The translations under genes and the position numbers were made by a program. Below are positions 30,731 through 38,986 of a stretch of 63,943 bases of DNA, one piece after another (the first letter of the stretch is position 1; each line of letters opens with the position of its first letter). Origin of the DNA: Chlorobiaceae bacterium (GTDB lineage Bacteria; Bacteroidota; Chlorobiia; Chlorobiales; Chlorobiaceae). The stretch is taken from NCBI GenBank assembly GCA_013335405.1, contig JAAXVR010000013.1, forward strand, positions 1-63,943. Direction: 5' to 3'. The notes under the pieces were generated by a model. The model made no database searches and was not told where the DNA came from. It saw nothing but the letters and a program-made list of their open reading frames with translations.

Positions 30731-31201
30731 ATGAACGTACACCATATCGTAATAGACGACAAAAATCCGGAACATCTTGCATTGTCGATCTGCCGTACCG
30801 GCAGGATAAACCGGGTGAGGCTCGACGACAGCTCCTGCAGGACCTTCGGCACCATTGAAATCGGGGCACACGACTATGCCGCGCTGTTCCATTACGGCAT
30901 CACCGAAGCGCTGAACCGCCTGCCGTTCATATCGGAGACCGGAAACGGGCTCGACAGCTGGGACGAAGCGTTCCTGCACAACAGTTCGCTTCCTGCAATG
31001 CAGGAAATCACAGCAACAATCGCCTCATCCATAAAGCCGGAAGCGAAAGAGCGGATTCTTCTCGGCTGGCAGGACCAGCCCGTCGGTGTGGCCTACCTCC
31101 GGGACATCGATCCTGTAAAATTCCTTTCCTTTCTCGCAGCTCTCGGGGAATTCGTCAGGGAATCGGCTGCAGAGGGTTACGACCTCGAGTTCCTGTTGTA
31201 G
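30731..31201 (+). CDS. Conserved-looking protein of unknown function
   Basis: This 156-residue soluble protein begins MNVHHIVIDDKNPEHLALSI. It is mixed alpha/beta by composition, with no signal peptide, membrane segment or metal motif that I recognise. Noticeable segments are GTIEIGAHDYAALFHYGITE, RILLGWQDQPVGVAYLRDID and FLSFLAALGEFVRESAAEGY. It stands alone, divergent from clpC and converging on an epimerase-family gene 25 bp away. I cannot assign a function. Confidence 0.6.
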   Translation: MNVHHIVIDDKNPEHLALSICRTGRINRVRLDDSSCRTFGTIEIGAHDYAALFHYGITEALNRLPFISETGNGLDSWDEAFLHNSSLPAMQEITATIASSIKPEAKERILLGWQDQPVGVAYLRDIDPVKFLSFLAALGEFVRESAAEGYDLEFLL

Positions 31202-31226
31202 CCGAATACATCGCCGCTACCCGGCG

Positions 31227-32045
31227 TCACCCTTCAAGGGGATCGGGATGGAGAAAGACGTAATGCAGTGCTTTCAGCAGCTTATCGCTGTTGACGATCT
31301 TGTAAGGGCAGGGGATTTCGGCCTTCGCCATTGAAGGCAGCGGCAGGCCGGATTTTTCTGCCGCTCTGCGGTAATACTCACCCTTGAGCGGGTGGACAGG
31401 AGCGCAGGCGTTGAAAATCTCACCCCATTGCCCAAGCCTGATAATCTCCATGATGATCTTCACGCAGTCGTCACGATGGATCAGGTTCATGGGCTGATCG
31501 GGATCGGTTGTCTCTTTGAGGAGTCCTGCATAAGCGGCCGGATTGCGATCGTACCCCACAAGCCCTCCGAAACGCACCACCGTGGTCTGAAACCCTGTTT
31601 CGCTCATCATCATCTCCTCGACCATCAGCAGTACCTGCCCGGAAAGCGATTCCGGCCCGGCACTCTCTTCTTCGACCACCTCTCTGTTGCATGCCGGATA
31701 AACAGATGTCGAACTGACGAGCAGAACCGATCGGACGGTCGACTGGCTGAGGGCATCGATGAGCGAAGAAAACTGCGCGATATGATATTCGAGAATATCG
31801 TCCCGCCGCGCCGGAGGGATATCGACGAGGAGAATATCGCTCTGCAGGAAATCGGTGATATCGTCCCCGCTCGCTTCGGGGTCCAGCCGTATGATGAACG
31901 GTTCGACACCGGCATCACGCAGCTGTTCGAGTTTGCTCTCCCCTGTCGTCGATCCCCTGACCCTGTAACCTTCGCGAACGAGGTCGCGCGCAAGCGGGAG
32001 GCCGAGCCACCCGCATCCGAGTATGGAAATGCTTTCCTTCTGCAT
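31227..32045 (-). CDS. NAD(P)-binding Rossmann-fold protein of the epimerase/SDR family (YeeZ-like)
   Basis: This 272-residue protein begins ESISILGCGWLGLPLARDLV, a GxGxxG-type cofactor site (GCGWLG). It contains VRSVLLVSSTSVYP in place of the classic YxxxK region, and VRFGGLVGYDRNPAAYAG. This is the extended SDR pattern of YeeZ-like NAD-dependent epimerases, whose substrates are mostly unknown. It is last in a minus-strand series after the small cytochrome gene (15 bp gap). Confidence 0.78.
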   Translation of the reverse strand: MQKESISILGCGWLGLPLARDLVREGYRVRGSTTGESKLEQLRDAGVEPFIIRLDPEASGDDITDFLQSDILLVDIPPARRDDILEYHIAQFSSLIDALSQSTVRSVLLVSSTSVYPACNREVVEEESAGPESLSGQVLLMVEEMMMSETGFQTTVVRFGGLVGYDRNPAAYAGLLKETTDPDQPMNLIHRDDCVKIIMEIIRLGQWGEIFNACAPVHPLKGEYYRRAAEKSGLPLPSMAKAEIPCPYKIVNSDKLLKALHYVFLHPDPLEG

Positions 32046-32060
32046 GTAACAAGGTTCCTC

Positions 32061-32378
32061 TTATTTTTTCAGAGATCTGATATAGAGCAGCATCGACTGC
32101 ATCCCCGAGGATTCTTCGTCCAGAGGTTTTCCCCTGAGCGGTCCGAGAATGCAGTTGTTGACCTGCGCGGCAAGGTAGGGATTCTGCCAGGCAAACTGCA
32201 GGCCCGATCCTCCGGGGTGGCAGCTTGAACAGCTTTTGCCTGAAACCGCGCCTGCGAATTCCGTCGAGTTGAAGAGCTGGCGGCCTTTTTCAACCGACGG
32301 AGCCTCTTCGGCAATCATATTCCCGTAAAAAAGCAGCCCGGCTAAAACTGCCAGCAGCTTCAAACAGCATGGTTTCAT
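32061..32378 (-). CDS. Small periplasmic c-type cytochrome
   Basis: This 105-residue protein has a signal peptide (MKPCCLKLLAVLAGLLFYGN, cleaved near AEE) and a single heme site CSSCH around residue 50. A late Met in SSGMQSMLLYIRSL could be the distal ligand, as in class I cytochromes c. It begins its mature part with the typical VEKGRQLFNS. The ribosome site AAGGAGG (32389-32395 region) is 9 nt from ATG 32378 and 3 nt from ATG 32384; I prefer 32378. It may pass electrons between periplasmic partners, but the partner is unknown. Confidence 0.78.
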   Translation of the reverse strand: MKPCCLKLLAVLAGLLFYGNMIAEEAPSVEKGRQLFNSTEFAGAVSGKSCSSCHPGGSGLQFAWQNPYLAAQVNNCILGPLRGKPLDEESSGMQSMLLYIRSLKK

Positions 32379-32403
32379 CGTCATGTTCCTCCTTTTACAT
32401 TGC

Positions 32404-32628
32404 TTACAGGTCAAGGTTCTGCCCCGTGTTGCTTTTCCTTATAAGCCGATCGAGGCAACTGTTGCAGACGCAGGTATCATAACGCGAAGCGAGGTGGTAG
32501 CGCACCTCTTCCGGCACGACTTTCCTCGAGCACCAGCAAGAGGCGGAAAGCGTACAGTTGAACGTATCACCGCAAATAGGACATTTGACGTCCGTACCCG
32601 CTCCGGGGGATTGTTCGGCTGGGGTCAT
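32404..32628 (-). CDS. Cysteine-rich CWC family protein
   Basis: This 74-residue protein has the CPICGDTFNCTLSASCWC signature of the Cys_rich_CWC family, plus CVCNSC further on, giving eight cysteines that could bind zinc. The family is widespread in Gram-negative bacteria without a proven function. It sits 25 bp before the small cytochrome gene and 45 bp after glpK, so all four minus-strand genes may form one transcript. Confidence 0.82.
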   Translation of the reverse strand: MTPAEQSPGAGTDVKCPICGDTFNCTLSASCWCSRKVVPEEVRYHLASRYDTCVCNSCLDRLIRKSNTGQNLDL

Positions 32629-32673
32629 ATCGGGGTTGGTTTTTGTTTTCCGTGAATGATCGCAATATCCCTT

Positions 32674-34131
32674 TCATTGCTCGACAGCAAGCGTCTGTCT
32701 GAGTGCAAGCCGCCAGCCTGAAAGCAGTTCCTCTCTTTTTCCGTCCGGCATGGAGGGGATGAAGGTTCGTTCGACATGCTGCATATCCATGAGTTCGTCG
32801 GTGGACTTCCAGACTCCTGCCTTAAGACCTGCAAGATAAGCAACTCCGAGTGAAGTCGATTCGATATTGACAGGTTTCTTTACCGGAATACCGAGAAGAT
32901 CCGCCTGAAACTGCATCAGAAAAGCATTGCCGACCGCTCCGCCATCCACCATGAGCGAACAGGGCAGAACACCTGTATCGGCAGTCATGGACCTGAAGAC
33001 ATCGTATGACTGATAGGCGATGGATTCGAGCGCCGCTCTGACGATATGGCGCCAGTTCGAACCCCTGGTCAGACCTGTTATGGTTCCTCTCGCGTCCATC
33101 CTCCAGTGTGGTGCGCCGAGCCCTACGAATGCGGGAACGAGATAAACCCCCGCATTCGTAGGAACCTGCAATGCCGCTTCTTCCGATGCTGCGGCATGTC
33201 CGATGAGATTCAGTTCGTCACGAAGCCACTGGATTACCGCTCCGCCGATAAATACCGATCCTTCCAACGCATAACAGGGATTGCCGGAACCGTCGACGGC
33301 AAGCGTCGAAAGGAGACCGTTTTTAGAACGCACAAGATTTTCCCCGGTGTTCATGACCATAAAGCACCCCGTTCCATAGGTATTCTTGACACTTCCCGGA
33401 TGGAAACAGCATTGTCCGAAAAGGGCTGCCTGCTGGTCGCCGGCGACGGCTGCGATCGGAACTCCCTCAAGCTCCGGGAGCGCCGTTATCCGTCCGTAAT
33501 CCGACATGGGATTCCTGACTTCCGGCAGCAACGGTTCCGGAACTTCGAAAAGTTCGAGCAACTCGCTGTCCCAGCGCTTCTCCATAATATTATACAGCAT
33601 CGTTCGGGAAGCGTTGGTGAAATCGGTGGCATGCACCCTGCCGCCGGTCAGTTTCCATAGAAGCCAGGTATCGATGGTTCCGAAAAGAAGGTTTTCGTAA
33701 TCGCCCCTTCCGCAGTGGCCGAGTATCCAGCGAATCTTTGCCGCACTGAAATAGGCATCGAGAGGCAGGCCCGTTTTCATCGCGATACGCTCTTTTTCAG
33801 ATTCGAACCTGTGAAGGAATTCCCTTGTCCTTCTGCATTGCCAGACAATGGCATTATAGACAGGAATTCCGGTATTCCCGTCCCATACCACTGTCGTTTC
33901 ACGCTGATTGGTGATTCCTGCGGCCGTAACAGTTCCCGCATGCCTCGCTTTCAGTTCGACCACTCCCTGCACGACCGTCTGCCAGATCTCTTCGGGATCA
34001 TGCTCGACCCATCCCTCCTTCGGGTAATACTGGGTGAACTCCCGGTATGCCCTTGCCAGTGTCCGACCTTTTGCGTCATAAAGAATACAGGAGGTACCTG
34101 TCGTTCCCTGGTCGATTGCAAGAATAGCCAT
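32674..34131 (-). CDS. glpK: Glycerol kinase
   Basis: This 485-residue FGGY kinase starts MAILAIDQGTTGTSCILYDA (phosphate-binding). It has NQRETTVVWDG, CRRTREFLHRFESEKE, the family block YGTGCFMVMNTGENLV, and the C-terminal MVDGGAVGNAFLMQFQADLL. It phosphorylates glycerol to glycerol-3-phosphate. ATG 34131 has GGAAGAG 6 to 8 nt upstream; the 9-residue longer frame was rejected. No glycerol facilitator or dehydrogenase gene is adjacent. Confidence 0.94.
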   Translation of the reverse strand: MAILAIDQGTTGTSCILYDAKGRTLARAYREFTQYYPKEGWVEHDPEEIWQTVVQGVVELKARHAGTVTAAGITNQRETTVVWDGNTGIPVYNAIVWQCRRTREFLHRFESEKERIAMKTGLPLDAYFSAAKIRWILGHCGRGDYENLLFGTIDTWLLWKLTGGRVHATDFTNASRTMLYNIMEKRWDSELLELFEVPEPLLPEVRNPMSDYGRITALPELEGVPIAAVAGDQQAALFGQCCFHPGSVKNTYGTGCFMVMNTGENLVRSKNGLLSTLAVDGSGNPCYALEGSVFIGGAVIQWLRDELNLIGHAAASEEAALQVPTNAGVYLVPAFVGLGAPHWRMDARGTITGLTRGSNWRHIVRAALESIAYQSYDVFRSMTADTGVLPCSLMVDGGAVGNAFLMQFQADLLGIPVKKPVNIESTSLGVAYLAGLKAGVWKSTDELMDMQHVERTFIPSMPDGKREELLSGWRLALRQTLAVEQ

Positions 34132-34317
34132 ACTGGTTCTCTTCCGGTATTGTTTCAATCCGCTCGCTCACCGGGCGATAGTTCGTTCAAAATACCCGCG
34201 ATGCCGGAAATATCCATCTGCCTCGGGAGTCATCTTGCCCGGCATGATCGATCTGTCTGCCTGCCGTGGATCCGGTTTTTGCCGGGCGGTACAATGAACA
34301 AGCACTCCCGGGAATGA

Positions 34318-34791
34318 TCAGCGTTTCCTTGCTTCCTCCCAGTGCGAATACCCCGAAACCCTCCTTTCGGCCTTGCCGCAATGCCGGCAGATATAATTTG
34401 AACATTGCGCCACGTAGTTCCATTCGACGTCGCCTTCATACTCCCGTTTCAGAACCTCTTCCGTTTCACCGGTGTAATCAAGCTCATGCAAACGCTCTTC
34501 AACCTTGCCGCACCTTGGGCAGCGGCGGCGGTAACAGTAATCCGGATTGTCCCCATCGGTAATCCAGGCATGGTGATCCCGCTCTTCTTTTTTTCCGCAT
34601 TGCTGGCAGTTCCGCGACTGGTGGCATGTACGGTCGGAATCGTACTGCCATTCGGTAAATTTATGGGGAACAGTCCGGCTTACCTTGACCCCGCACCGTG
34701 TACACTCCCTCAGCTGGTCGCAGGTTATTCCGGGAACCGACTGCCATTCGCCGAAATTGTGACCGAAGATCTTGCAGATGAGTTTTTTCAT
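34318..34791 (-). CDS. Zinc-ribbon repeat protein of unknown function
   Basis: This 157-residue protein begins MKKLICKIFGHNFGEWQSVP, a short treble-clef-like start seen in small zinc-ribbon proteins. It then carries four CxxC pairs: CTRCG, CQQCG, CPRCG and CRHCG. They are spaced by about 30-45 residues, each preceded or followed by a Trp or His (FTEWQY, HHAW, SHWEEA). This looks like tandem zinc ribbons. No catalytic motif or membrane segment is seen. It stands alone, with free space on both sides. Confidence 0.72.
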   Translation of the reverse strand: MKKLICKIFGHNFGEWQSVPGITCDQLRECTRCGVKVSRTVPHKFTEWQYDSDRTCHQSRNCQQCGKKEERDHHAWITDGDNPDYCYRRRCPRCGKVEERLHELDYTGETEEVLKREYEGDVEWNYVAQCSNYICRHCGKAERRVSGYSHWEEARKR

Positions 34792-35417
34792 GATTCCATT
34801 TTCTTCTTCGAGGAACGGTTGAACCAGTCCGATTCGAAAAACATTTCATTCAGAACTATGCACATCTTCAGTCAATGATGGGGGTGACAGTGACTGCCTG
34901 TCCGTTATGCCGATTCAGGCCGGAAAGCGGACATCCGCAAGAGATACCGGGAAATGAAAATACAATGCAAACGCACGTACCGGCACATGGTATTCCTGAT
35001 AAACAAATATATGCAAGGATTTTGACAGCCGGAAGATTCTTTGTTGCAATACCCGGATTGCCCGGGGTCTCATCAAACGAAACAAGATCGAATTTTCCTT
35101 TTTGCAACATTTCATACATGCCCGGAACACCACGGCAAAAAAAATAAAAAAAACTGTGCAGGAATTTACAGAGGATGTCGTCCTACTGAGTGAGTGAGGT
35201 TGATTGTGTGTTCTCCGAAAGATGGTTGTGTGTGAAAAATTCAACAACAGCCCGGATGGATGATTGATGGTACCCACGAACCGGATAGATGCTGAAGCCT
35301 GAATCGATGAATGCGATGGGATGTTGTTGATTTGAAAAGCGAAGGAGTTTTCTTCTTCGCTTTTCTTTTTTGGGGAACATAAATACATCCCTGAAGATCG
35401 ATCCAAGGAGGCAAGCT
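34792..35417. other. 626-bp gap with a possible small RNA or leader
   Basis: No convincing gene is seen. The second half contains TCAACAAC (35241-35248) complementary to GTTGTTGA (35323-35330). An intrinsic terminator (35335-35371) follows immediately. The gap then ends in the ribosome site of the lipoprotein gene. A transcript ending at this terminator would be a small RNA or a terminated leader of the lipoprotein mRNA. Confidence 0.4.
35335..35371 (+). terminator. Intrinsic terminator in front of a lipoprotein gene
   Basis: Stem AAAAGCGAAG (35335-35344) pairs with CTTCGCTTTT (35355-35364) across a 10-nt loop. It is followed by CTTTTTTGG, so the T-run lies on the plus strand only. No plus-strand gene ends nearby. 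Confidence 0.7.
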
Positions 35418-35987
35418 ATGAGAACACGAACACTGCTGACACTGATATTGACGATCCTCGCCCTCGCAGGATGTTCCAGCGTCACGGTTGTCAGCGATTA
35501 CGACAGCAGTATTTCTTTTACCGGTTACAGATCCTACCGCTGGACCGATGGCACGACAAACGGCAGCACGGTTCTTGCCGAAAATCCGCTCATCCTGAAA
35601 CGTATCAAAAGCTCAGTTGAAAGGGAGTTCGCTGCCAAGGGTTATACACTCGACACCAGCGGGCCTGCCGATTTTTCCGTTGCCGTGTCCGCAAGTGTAA
35701 GCAAACGGATATATTACGATCCGCCACCGGCAGGATTCTATTACCACCGCGGTTTCCATGGCAGATACGGGTTCTACGATCCTTTCTGGTGGGGCCCTTA
35801 TGCCGGATACTACGAAGAAGGAACGCTGGGTATCGACATCTACGACAGCAGGACCGGCAGGCTTGCCTGGCATGGTGTCGGCAGGGGTATCCTGAACGAC
35901 TACAGGAATGGCGAAGAGCTGCAGCGGCAGATCGATGAGGCAGTGACGAAAATCCTCGAAGAATTCCCGCCGCCGCAGGTAAAATAA
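35418..35987 (+). CDS. DUF4136-type lipoprotein
   Basis: This 189-residue protein has a lipoprotein signal peptide ending LALAGC, with the lipid-bearing Cys at residue 19. The mature protein has FTGYRSYRWTDGTTNGS, LKRIKSSVEREFAAKGY and DIYDSRTGRLAWHGVGRG, matching the DUF4136 family of envelope lipoproteins with unknown role. The middle is rich in Tyr, Gly and Phe (FYYHRGFHGRYGFYDPFWWG). AAGGAGG lies 6 nt before ATG 35418, fixing the start. A terminator hairpin lies just upstream. Confidence 0.82.
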   Translation: MRTRTLLTLILTILALAGCSSVTVVSDYDSSISFTGYRSYRWTDGTTNGSTVLAENPLILKRIKSSVEREFAAKGYTLDTSGPADFSVAVSASVSKRIYYDPPPAGFYYHRGFHGRYGFYDPFWWGPYAGYYEEGTLGIDIYDSRTGRLAWHGVGRGILNDYRNGEELQRQIDEAVTKILEEFPPPQVK

Positions 35988-36006
35988 TCCGGTATGAGCG
36001 AGTGAA

Positions 36007-36717
36007 TTATGTCAATCTGAAATCCCGGATATCGAGGTGTATGAGCACCGGACCCGGAAGCGGATTGCCTCTTGGCCCCTTGGGCGTCACTCTTCTTTCC
36101 GAAGGGTAAAGAAGCCCCGAACTGTTGCGCGAATGCCGGAGCACGACGTTGGATGCCCTTGCAAGAGGGCTGATGATGTCGGCAGTATAGTCGTGCTGGA
36201 TCAACAGACCTGAATCCCTGTCGAACCTGAACCTCTGTATCCGGCTATGAGTCGGGATCGTGTCCGGGAAACGCGCATCGAGCAGACCGGGCTCCAGTTC
36301 TTTCCATTCGATATCGCTGCGCATCAGCAGCGCGGGCAGGGTGAAGTAGTTCCAGGATGCGTAGTTCGCGAAATAGGACATGTCGAGATCATCCCACCAG
36401 AACAGGCGTCTTCCGATCCTGAAATACTCCCGCGCATTTTTTCTTTCGGCAACAACCGTTCCCCGGCTGTCTTCCAGGCGCACGTCAAGGCCATCGAGCA
36501 CCCCGGTTATTGCAGGGTCGTTCCCGATCGGGGTGAGCCTTGAAAAGGGGCGGTGAACACGTTCAACCATGTTCACCCTGTTGAAAAACGGACGGCGTTT
36601 CAGGACGAACGCGAGCCCTTTCGCGCTCACCTCCACTTCAAGCGTTTCCGCCTGCTGCCAGAGTTCCCTGCCGCCATAGGCGGCAATGGCTTTTTCAGCC
36701 GTTTCACTGAGGATCAT
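36007..36717 (-). CDS. Protein of unknown function
   Basis: This 236-residue protein has no signal peptide and no motif I recognise. It is rich in Arg and aromatic residues. Segments include RRPFFNRVNMVERVHRPFSR, REYFRIGRRLFWWDDLDMSY and SRIQRFRFDRDSGLLIQHDY, and the alternating beta-like pattern recalls lipocalin or outer-membrane-associated folds, though this is only an impression. AAAGGAG is 7 nt before ATG 36717. It converges on the DUF4136 gene. Confidence 0.6.
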   Translation of the reverse strand: MILSETAEKAIAAYGGRELWQQAETLEVEVSAKGLAFVLKRRPFFNRVNMVERVHRPFSRLTPIGNDPAITGVLDGLDVRLEDSRGTVVAERKNAREYFRIGRRLFWWDDLDMSYFANYASWNYFTLPALLMRSDIEWKELEPGLLDARFPDTIPTHSRIQRFRFDRDSGLLIQHDYTADIISPLARASNVVLRHSRNSSGLLYPSERRVTPKGPRGNPLPGPVLIHLDIRDFRLT

Positions 36718-36931
36718 CGGGTATCTCCTTTGGTTCAGGATTCATAAACTCTTTCAGCTCTGAAACTGAATGACAAGCGGTATGGACAGGCGGCAGCATG
36801 GAACTGATAACATTACCGGTGAGCCCGTCTGACAAGGATTAACGATCACAGTGTTCATTGTCACGAAAACTGCCGGTAAACAATGAAACCCGCGTTTCCG
36901 TCGCTTCAAAGCTTTTTCAGGGAATCTCTGA

Positions 36932-37675
36932 CTACTTCCCCTGCTTCTCGGTAAGATACTTCCAGTACTTCATCGGCATATTGGATTTCTGCAGGCGGGG
37001 ATTCCTGCGCTCCGGAATGGCAATGGTGCCGAAGAATGTTTTCCAGAGTTCCTGTACCGCTTGCTCCTCTTCCGACATCTGAGGTGCCGTGAACTGTTCG
37101 ATAGCGCCGAGAGAGAGGGTTCCCCTGTGCCAGCGGGCGGCGGTACGGCGCCGGACATCGTAGATGAACCAGTCTTCGGCCCTGAGCCTTTTACTGAAGT
37201 GGAGGGCGAGGGGATGGATGATGTTGTTGTCGGGCTCCATTTTCGCGAGATACGCGCCATCCCGAAGCTTTTCGAAACGAAGAAGCCCTTTCATGCGGTG
37301 CAGCTCCCGTCCCGCTTTTCTTGAAACCGTAACGATCTCCTTCACCGCCGTGTGGGTGAGGTAGCCGTTCACCTTGTTTCCATGCTGCATGGCAAGGGCA
37401 AGGTATCGCAGCATGCTCGTCTCCATTCCTTCCCGCTCGGTCATGGTGAAATAATAGAACGTATAGACCGCTTCGGCCGCCTGTTGCTGCAGGCGGCTGA
37501 AAAATTCCTCGGCGGCTGCCGTATCGGTCGCGAGGTAAATACCCTCCTCGAAAAACGTGTTTTCGCGCTCGGCAAGGGTAACCTGATCCGGATCGGCTTC
37601 TTCGGAAAGAATCCGGGCTACGGCACTTAAAAGTCCTTCGGCGGTACCGTCATACAGGTATCGGTTCATTGGCAT
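36932..37675 (-). CDS. DUF4130/TIGR03915-type putative DNA metabolism protein
   Basis: This 247-residue protein begins RYLYDGTAEGLLSAVARILS and has RAEDWFIYDVRRRTAARWHR and WKTFFGTIAIPERRNPRLQK near the end. This is the pattern of the DUF4130 (TIGR03915) family, which is almost always encoded beside a radical-SAM partner and is proposed to act in DNA repair. Its ATG shares a TGATG junction with that partner upstream, so the pair is translationally coupled. Its activity is not proven. Confidence 0.84.
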   Translation of the reverse strand: MPMNRYLYDGTAEGLLSAVARILSEEADPDQVTLAERENTFFEEGIYLATDTAAAEEFFSRLQQQAAEAVYTFYYFTMTEREGMETSMLRYLALAMQHGNKVNGYLTHTAVKEIVTVSRKAGRELHRMKGLLRFEKLRDGAYLAKMEPDNNIIHPLALHFSKRLRAEDWFIYDVRRRTAARWHRGTLSLGAIEQFTAPQMSEEEQAVQELWKTFFGTIAIPERRNPRLQKSNMPMKYWKYLTEKQGK

Positions 37676-38937
37676 CAGATAAAAAGTCCTGGAAGAACAA
37701 GCTGCTTCGGAGATTCCCCAAACTGGGCACCGCTGCCGTCACCAAGCAGAAAACGGTTGCGCAGCAGGAGCGCAGAACGTCCCTGTTTTTCGAAAGGCCT
37801 GCCCGAGCAGGTGATGAAATATTTTGCACGCTTCATGACCACACCGATTTTCTTCAGCCCTTCGGGAGTAATGACGGAAAAACGCCGTGCCGCGATAATC
37901 CTGCGGGCCGAAGTAACACCTATGCCGGGAACCCTCAGCAGAGTTGCATAATCCGCACGGTTGATTTCCACGGGATAGAATTCGGGATGGCGCAACGCCC
38001 AGGCAGTCTTGGGATCGAACGATTCATCGAGGTTCGGCATGTCGTCCGAAAGAATCTCCTCGGCGGTAAAGCCGTAAAACCGCAGCAGCCAGTCGGCCTG
38101 GTAGAGACGGTGCTCGCGTAACAGCGGCGGAGCGGCGAGTACCGGCAGCCGGTTGTCCTGGTTGACCGGAACGAACGCTGAATAATAGACCCGCTTGAGA
38201 TTCATCTTCCTGTAGAGCCCCTGCGAAAGCCTGAGTATCTGGAAATCGCTCTCGGGACTTGCACCTACGATCATCTGCGTGCTCTGGCCTGCCGGTGCGA
38301 ACTTCGGCGCTTTGCGGCTCGAACGCCTTTCGACAAGGTTTTCACCGATCTGGCGGCCGATCAGGGTCATCGGTTCGAGGATGGAGTGTTTTTCTTTCTG
38401 GGGTGCGAGCCTTTTCAATGATTCCTGCGACGGCAGTTCGATGTTGACGCTGATGCGATCGGCATAAAAACCCGCCCTCCTTACCAGCTCCGGACTGCTT
38501 CCGGGAATGATTTTCAGATGAATATAGCCGCCGAACCTTTCTTCGGTACGCAGCATTTCAACGACGCTCACCATCCTTTCCATCGTCTGGTCCGGGCTTT
38601 TCATGACCGCCGAGCTGAGAAAGAGCCCCTCGATATAGTTGCGCCGATAAAACTCCATGGTGAGTTCGACTACTTCGCGCGCCTCGAACGAAGCCCTTTC
38701 CACAGGGTTGGACGTGCGGTTCACGCAATAGGCGCAGTCATAGATGCAGTCGTTGGAAAGCAGGATTTTCAGCAGGGAAATGCAGCGGCCGTCATCCGAC
38801 CAGGAATGGCAGATGCCGCTCTGAGACGTATTCCCCGTGCTGTAGGGATTCCCTTCCCTCCGGCAGCCGCTCGAAGCGCATGAGGCATCGTAACGAGCCG
38901 CTCCGGAGAGTATCTGCAGTTTCGCAAGCGTTTCCAT
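37675..38937 (-). CDS. Radical-SAM putative DNA modification/repair protein (TIGR03916)
   Basis: This 420-residue protein has a CxxxCxxC cluster site in NDCIYDCAYCVNRTSNP near residue 70, the SAM-binding glycine region and, at the C-terminus, helix-hairpin-helix DNA-binding segments (ATLLRVPGIGVTSARRIIAA). It belongs to the TIGR03916 family. ATG 38937 gives METLAKLQILSGAARYD, and the in-frame region upstream shows no homology-like pattern. Partnered with the DUF4130 gene, it probably forms a two-component DNA repair unit, by analogy only. Confidence 0.86.
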   Translation of the reverse strand: METLAKLQILSGAARYDASCASSGCRREGNPYSTGNTSQSGICHSWSDDGRCISLLKILLSNDCIYDCAYCVNRTSNPVERASFEAREVVELTMEFYRRNYIEGLFLSSAVMKSPDQTMERMVSVVEMLRTEERFGGYIHLKIIPGSSPELVRRAGFYADRISVNIELPSQESLKRLAPQKEKHSILEPMTLIGRQIGENLVERRSSRKAPKFAPAGQSTQMIVGASPESDFQILRLSQGLYRKMNLKRVYYSAFVPVNQDNRLPVLAAPPLLREHRLYQADWLLRFYGFTAEEILSDDMPNLDESFDPKTAWALRHPEFYPVEINRADYATLLRVPGIGVTSARRIIAARRFSVITPEGLKKIGVVMKRAKYFITCSGRPFEKQGRSALLLRNRFLLGDGSGAQFGESPKQLVLPGLFI

Positions 38938-38986
38938 TGAGGCAATATAGCAAGGATTAAGGGCACTTGGAACGAGTTGCGTCGGG

